DNA of 64,000 nt from Euglena gracilis (taxonomy: Eukaryota > Euglenida > Euglenophyceae > Euglenales): assembly GCA_039621445.1 (NCBI GenBank), contig CP154954.1, forward strand, positions 61,191,858-61,255,857, written 5' to 3'. The first letter of the stretch is position 1; every line of letters begins with the position of its first letter. The position numbers were made by a program, and so were the translations under genes. The notes under the pieces were generated by a model that saw nothing but the letters and a program-made list of their open reading frames with translations, did no database searches and was not told the origin of the DNA. Positions 60,753 to 64,000 of this stretch are shown piece after piece.

Positions 60753-62298
60753 CCGGCATTTCACCCGTTTGTGTGTGGTTTGTTGGAGGGTTGATGCTAC
60801 GATTGCCATTGATTTTTTGCTCACTGCACCTCAAAGTCATCGTTCATTTGGGAGTCATCGAATCTTGGTTATCAGCAATATAATTTTTGCTTTTCAATTG
60901 GGCATGAACTCTTTGACCAATGCTTTTTCCAGCCCAATCCACCCCCCCCCCTCCCCATAATTGCTGTACCGGGGGGTATTTGAATGGGAAAAAGTCTGGT
61001 GGGAAAAAAGAGCCTTCTGGACGGAATTTTGTCTAGGATTTTTCCCGCCATTATAAGGATCCGTCCAGGATTTTTTCTTGGCAAATTTGAGCAAAGCAAA
61101 ACCCAATTTCCTCCAGTGAACACCCAAAAATTCTTGGGTGCTTCGCACCAGTTTTTGAAATGTATTTTTGTTCCAAATGACCTTTTTATTGATCATCCAA
61201 AATGAAAAAAATAGGTTCTTTGCTTTGTTTTGCAATTTGGAGTTTTGGATTTCACCAATTTTGATAAAACCTCAAAATTTTAATGTGAATTCTGATGGGC
61301 TTCCTTGGATGATGGGTTGACGAGATTCTTCTGTCCAGGATTTTTTCCGACCTTTTTTTTATCAGCAGGCGTCCAGAATTTTTCCCGGCATTTTTAAGGA
61401 TTCGTCCAATGTTTTTCCCAACAGAAATTTTCCCCACGGTAATTGTTCCCGATCCCCCGGTATTTGATTTCTGACCAGCAGCCTTTTCTTCAGGCACCTC
61501 TGCAAAAGTAACGTTTTGTCCACCCCCCCCCTCCTCCATGCATGCATGAATGCAGAACATATTTTCACAGAACGTGTCTTTGCTTGGGTTTTTGTTGCGC
61601 GTTCACGATGTGTGTTGATGTAACTCCTTTCCACCCCCCTCCACCTCCCAGGCAATCACCCCCTGGGCAACTGTCACCCCCCCATTTTGTCCTCCCGCCC
61701 CATCCAATTCGCCGGGAGGTGGAATGTCAAAAAAGCACCCAATTGTAATTGCATCCAGCAGGGGGACTTGAGCGGGAAAAATTTGGTGTGGGAAGAATTC
61801 TGGACAAAAATTTGTTCAGGGTTTTCCCCCATTGTGAGGATCTGCCCAGGATTTTTCCGAGCAAATTCAAGAAAAAAGCAATTTTTTCCCTGTGAATGCC
61901 CAAGAATTTTCTTGTGCGTGGGGGGGATTGATTGTGCTTCAATGTACACAAAAATGTCAAGCCCTGAGCGTCCCCTTGTGAGCTTGACAACTTCTTTTCA
62001 GGGGGAGGCTCTTCGTAAGAAATTTTCCTCATTTTTTGAAAATTTTTGATATTCAGCAAGCCGAGATATTGCTGTTTTTGGACCTCATTTGCCTTTTGAT
62101 TTCTGGTCCAGTGGGGGGGGGTTCGAAAGTTTCTCCCTTTCCCCTCTGATCCGGACTCCTCGGCGGGGCTTGTTGATGTTTTCCGGTTGTAAGACGGGGG
62201 GTGACCTCTGAAAATTTGTTTGTCTTGGCCAATTTATCGTGCGACAGATTGCCGTTCAGGAGGGTCAAAATCCTGGTTAAAAAAGGCCCCTTACCTGA

Positions 62299-63126
62299 AT
62301 GAATGTGTGGCCCACGGCTTTTGGGGGTTCTGCGGTCACCCCTGTGGCGATGTTCGCCACCGCTGGCCGCAAATCCACTCCGGCGTCCGACAAGCTGGCT
62401 GCCTGGTACGGCCCCAACCGCAACAAGTGGCTGGGCCCGTTCTCCGAGGGCAGCACCCCCAGCTACCTGACCGGCGAGTTCCCCGGCGACTACGGCTGGG
62501 ACACCGCTGGGCTGGCTGCGGACCCCATCACCTTCGCCAAGTACCGCGAGGCTGAGCTGATCCACGCCCGCTGGGCGATGCTCGGCGCTCTGGGCGTGGT
62601 GTTCCCCGAGGCCCTGGCCAAGGCCGGCGTGCCCCTGGCGGAGCCCGTCTGGTTCAAGGCCGGCGCGCAGATCTTCTCCGAGGGTGGCCTGGACTACCTG
62701 GGCAACTCCAACCTCGTGCACGCCCAGTCCATCCTGGCCATCCTGGCGTTCCAGGTGGTGCTGATGGGCCTGGCTGAGGCCTACCGCGTGAACGGCGGCC
62801 CCCTGGGCGAGGACTCCGATGCCCTGTACCCCGGCGGTGCCTTCGACCCCCTGGGCCTGGCTGACGACCCGGAGACGTTCGCCGAGCTGAAGGTGAAGGA
62901 ACTGAAGAACGGCCGCCTGGCGATGTTCGCCATGTTTGGGTTCTACGTCCAGGCCCTGGTGACCGGCGAGGGCCCTGTGGAGAACTGGGCTGCCCACGTG
63001 GCGGACCCATTCAACGTCAACGGCCTGACTGCTGTGTACGTCACCCAGTTTGCCCCCGCTCAGGACCCCGTCCCGCCTGGGTTGCCCCCCAAAAAGTGCC
63101 CTGTGCGAACAGGAATGGCACGCTAA
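62299..63126 (+). CDS. LHCB: LHCII chlorophyll a/b-binding protein, array copy 6
   Basis: 275 codons, same protein as copies 2, 3 and 5, starting 2,374 bp after copy 5. The shorter spacing results from deletions in the spacer that precedes it. The spacer after copy 6 repeats those deletions and runs to the window edge, so at least one more unit may follow. Confidence 0.95.
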   Translation: MNVWPTAFGGSAVTPVAMFATAGRKSTPASDKLAAWYGPNRNKWLGPFSEGSTPSYLTGEFPGDYGWDTAGLAADPITFAKYREAELIHARWAMLGALGVVFPEALAKAGVPLAEPVWFKAGAQIFSEGGLDYLGNSNLVHAQSILAILAFQVVLMGLAEAYRVNGGPLGEDSDALYPGGAFDPLGLADDPETFAELKVKELKNGRLAMFAMFGFYVQALVTGEGPVENWAAHVADPFNVNGLTAVYVTQFAPAQDPVPPGLPPKKCPVRTGMAR

Positions 63127-64000
63127 CCGGCATTTCACCCGTTTGTGTGTGGTTTGTTGGAGGGTTGATGCTACGATTGCCATTGATTTTTTGCTCACTG
63201 CACCTCAAAGTCATCGTTCATTTGGGAGTCATCGAATCTTGGTTATCAGCAATATAATTTTTGCTTTTCAATTGGGCATGAACTCTTTGACCAATGCTTT
63301 TTCCAGCCCAATCCACCCCCCCCCCTCCCCATAATTGCTGTACCGGGGGGTATTTGAATGGGAAAAAGTCTGGTGGGAAAAAAGAGCCTTCTGGACGGAA
63401 TTTTGTCTAGGATTTTTCCCGCCATTATAAGGATCCGTCCAGGATTTTTTCTTGGCAAATTTGAGCAAAGCAAAACCCAATTTCCTCCAGTGAACACCCA
63501 AAAATTCTTGGGTGCTTCGCACCAGTTTTTGAAATGTATTTTTGTTCCAAATGACCTTTTTATTGATCATCCAAAATGAAAAAAATAGGTTCTTTGCTTT
63601 GTTTTGCAATTTGGAGTTTTGGATTTCACCAATTTTGATAAAACCTCAAAATTTTAATGTGAATTCTGATGGGCTTCCTTGGATGATGGGTTGACGAGAT
63701 TCTTCTGTCCAGGATTTTTTCCGACCTTTTTTTTATCAGCAGGCGTCCAGAATTTTTCCCGGCATTTTTAAGGATTCGTCCAATGTTTTTCCCAACAGAA
63801 ATTTTCCCCACGGTAATTGTTCCCGATCCCCCGGTATTTGATTTCTGACCAGCAGCCTTTTCTTCAGGCACCTCTGCAAAAGTAACGTTTTGTCCACCCC
63901 CCCCCCTCCTCCATGCATGCATGAATGCAGAACATATTTTCACAGAACGTGTCTTTGCTTGGGTTTTTGTTGCGCGTTCACGATGTGTGTTGATGTAACT

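Larger units (their letters stand above)
50205..64000 (+). repeat. Tandem array of 2.37-2.45 kb LHC units
   Basis: Unit starts measured at 'ttcgccac' or the gene ATG are spaced 2,446, 2,444, 2,443, 2,441 and 2,374 bp. Spacers of about 1.6 kb are nearly identical, differing mainly by homopolymer lengths and a few indels, consistent with recent unequal crossing-over or gene conversion. The array is open at the right edge. Confidence 0.95.

Noticed and set aside
52528-63198. Minus-strand ORFs of 322-381 codons opposite each LHC gene
   Set aside because: They mirror GC-rich LHC codons (anticodon-strand His/Gln/Gly-rich text) and show no independent domain.

Overview
The window is nuclear DNA of a eukaryote with a chlorophyll a/b plastid, most likely a green alga (chlorophyte or prasinophyte grade) with a large, repeat-rich genome. 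The main evidence is six tandem copies of a GC-rich gene for a major LHCII-type chlorophyll a/b-binding protein, with the WYGPNR trimerisation motif and three LHC helices. Exon-intron genes, DIRS and chromovirus retroelements, microsatellites and very many long G or C runs fit a eukaryote. A secondary green plastid host cannot be excluded, and I do not name a species.

Region 1 (1-6,025): repeat-rich DNA with no gene I can resolve. Region 2 (6,026-22,850, + strand): short GC-rich islands that together read as one uroporphyrinogen-III synthase gene (UROS/HemD) in at least seven exons. Its introns are full of inverted-repeat elements capped by C/G runs, ATT and TG microsatellites, and a 2.98 kb inverted-repeat element containing about twelve 206-bp satellite units. 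Region 3 (22,851-24,960): intergenic repeats.

Region 4 (24,960-35,905): DIRS-type tyrosine-recombinase retrotransposons. Two degenerate full-length copies (A and B) lie head-to-tail on the minus strand and abut at their inverted terminal repeats. A third copy is broken and partly inverted, and carries an insertion. Region 5 (36,240-45,440): decayed Ty3/gypsy material. It includes a minus-strand chromovirus with RT, RNase H, integrase and chromodomain, a plus-strand zinc-knuckle gag, and a second GC-rich gypsy element whose RT is split onto opposite strands around a tRNA-Glu-like sequence. Region 6 (45,440-50,096): another C-run inverted-repeat element, microsatellites, and a small intronless gene for a 160-residue protein with two hydrophobic segments.

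Region 7 (50,097-64,000): the LHCII array, six genes at about 2.44 kb spacing, running off the right edge. Copies 2-6 are nearly identical. Copy 1 has its own 5' end, copy 4 has a one-base frameshift in the C-terminal tail, and units 5 and 6 share spacer deletions that mark a recent duplication.

The two recognisable host functions are related: UROS makes the tetrapyrrole precursor from which chlorophyll is built, and LHCII binds that chlorophyll. They are far apart and nothing in the sequence shows that they are co-regulated.
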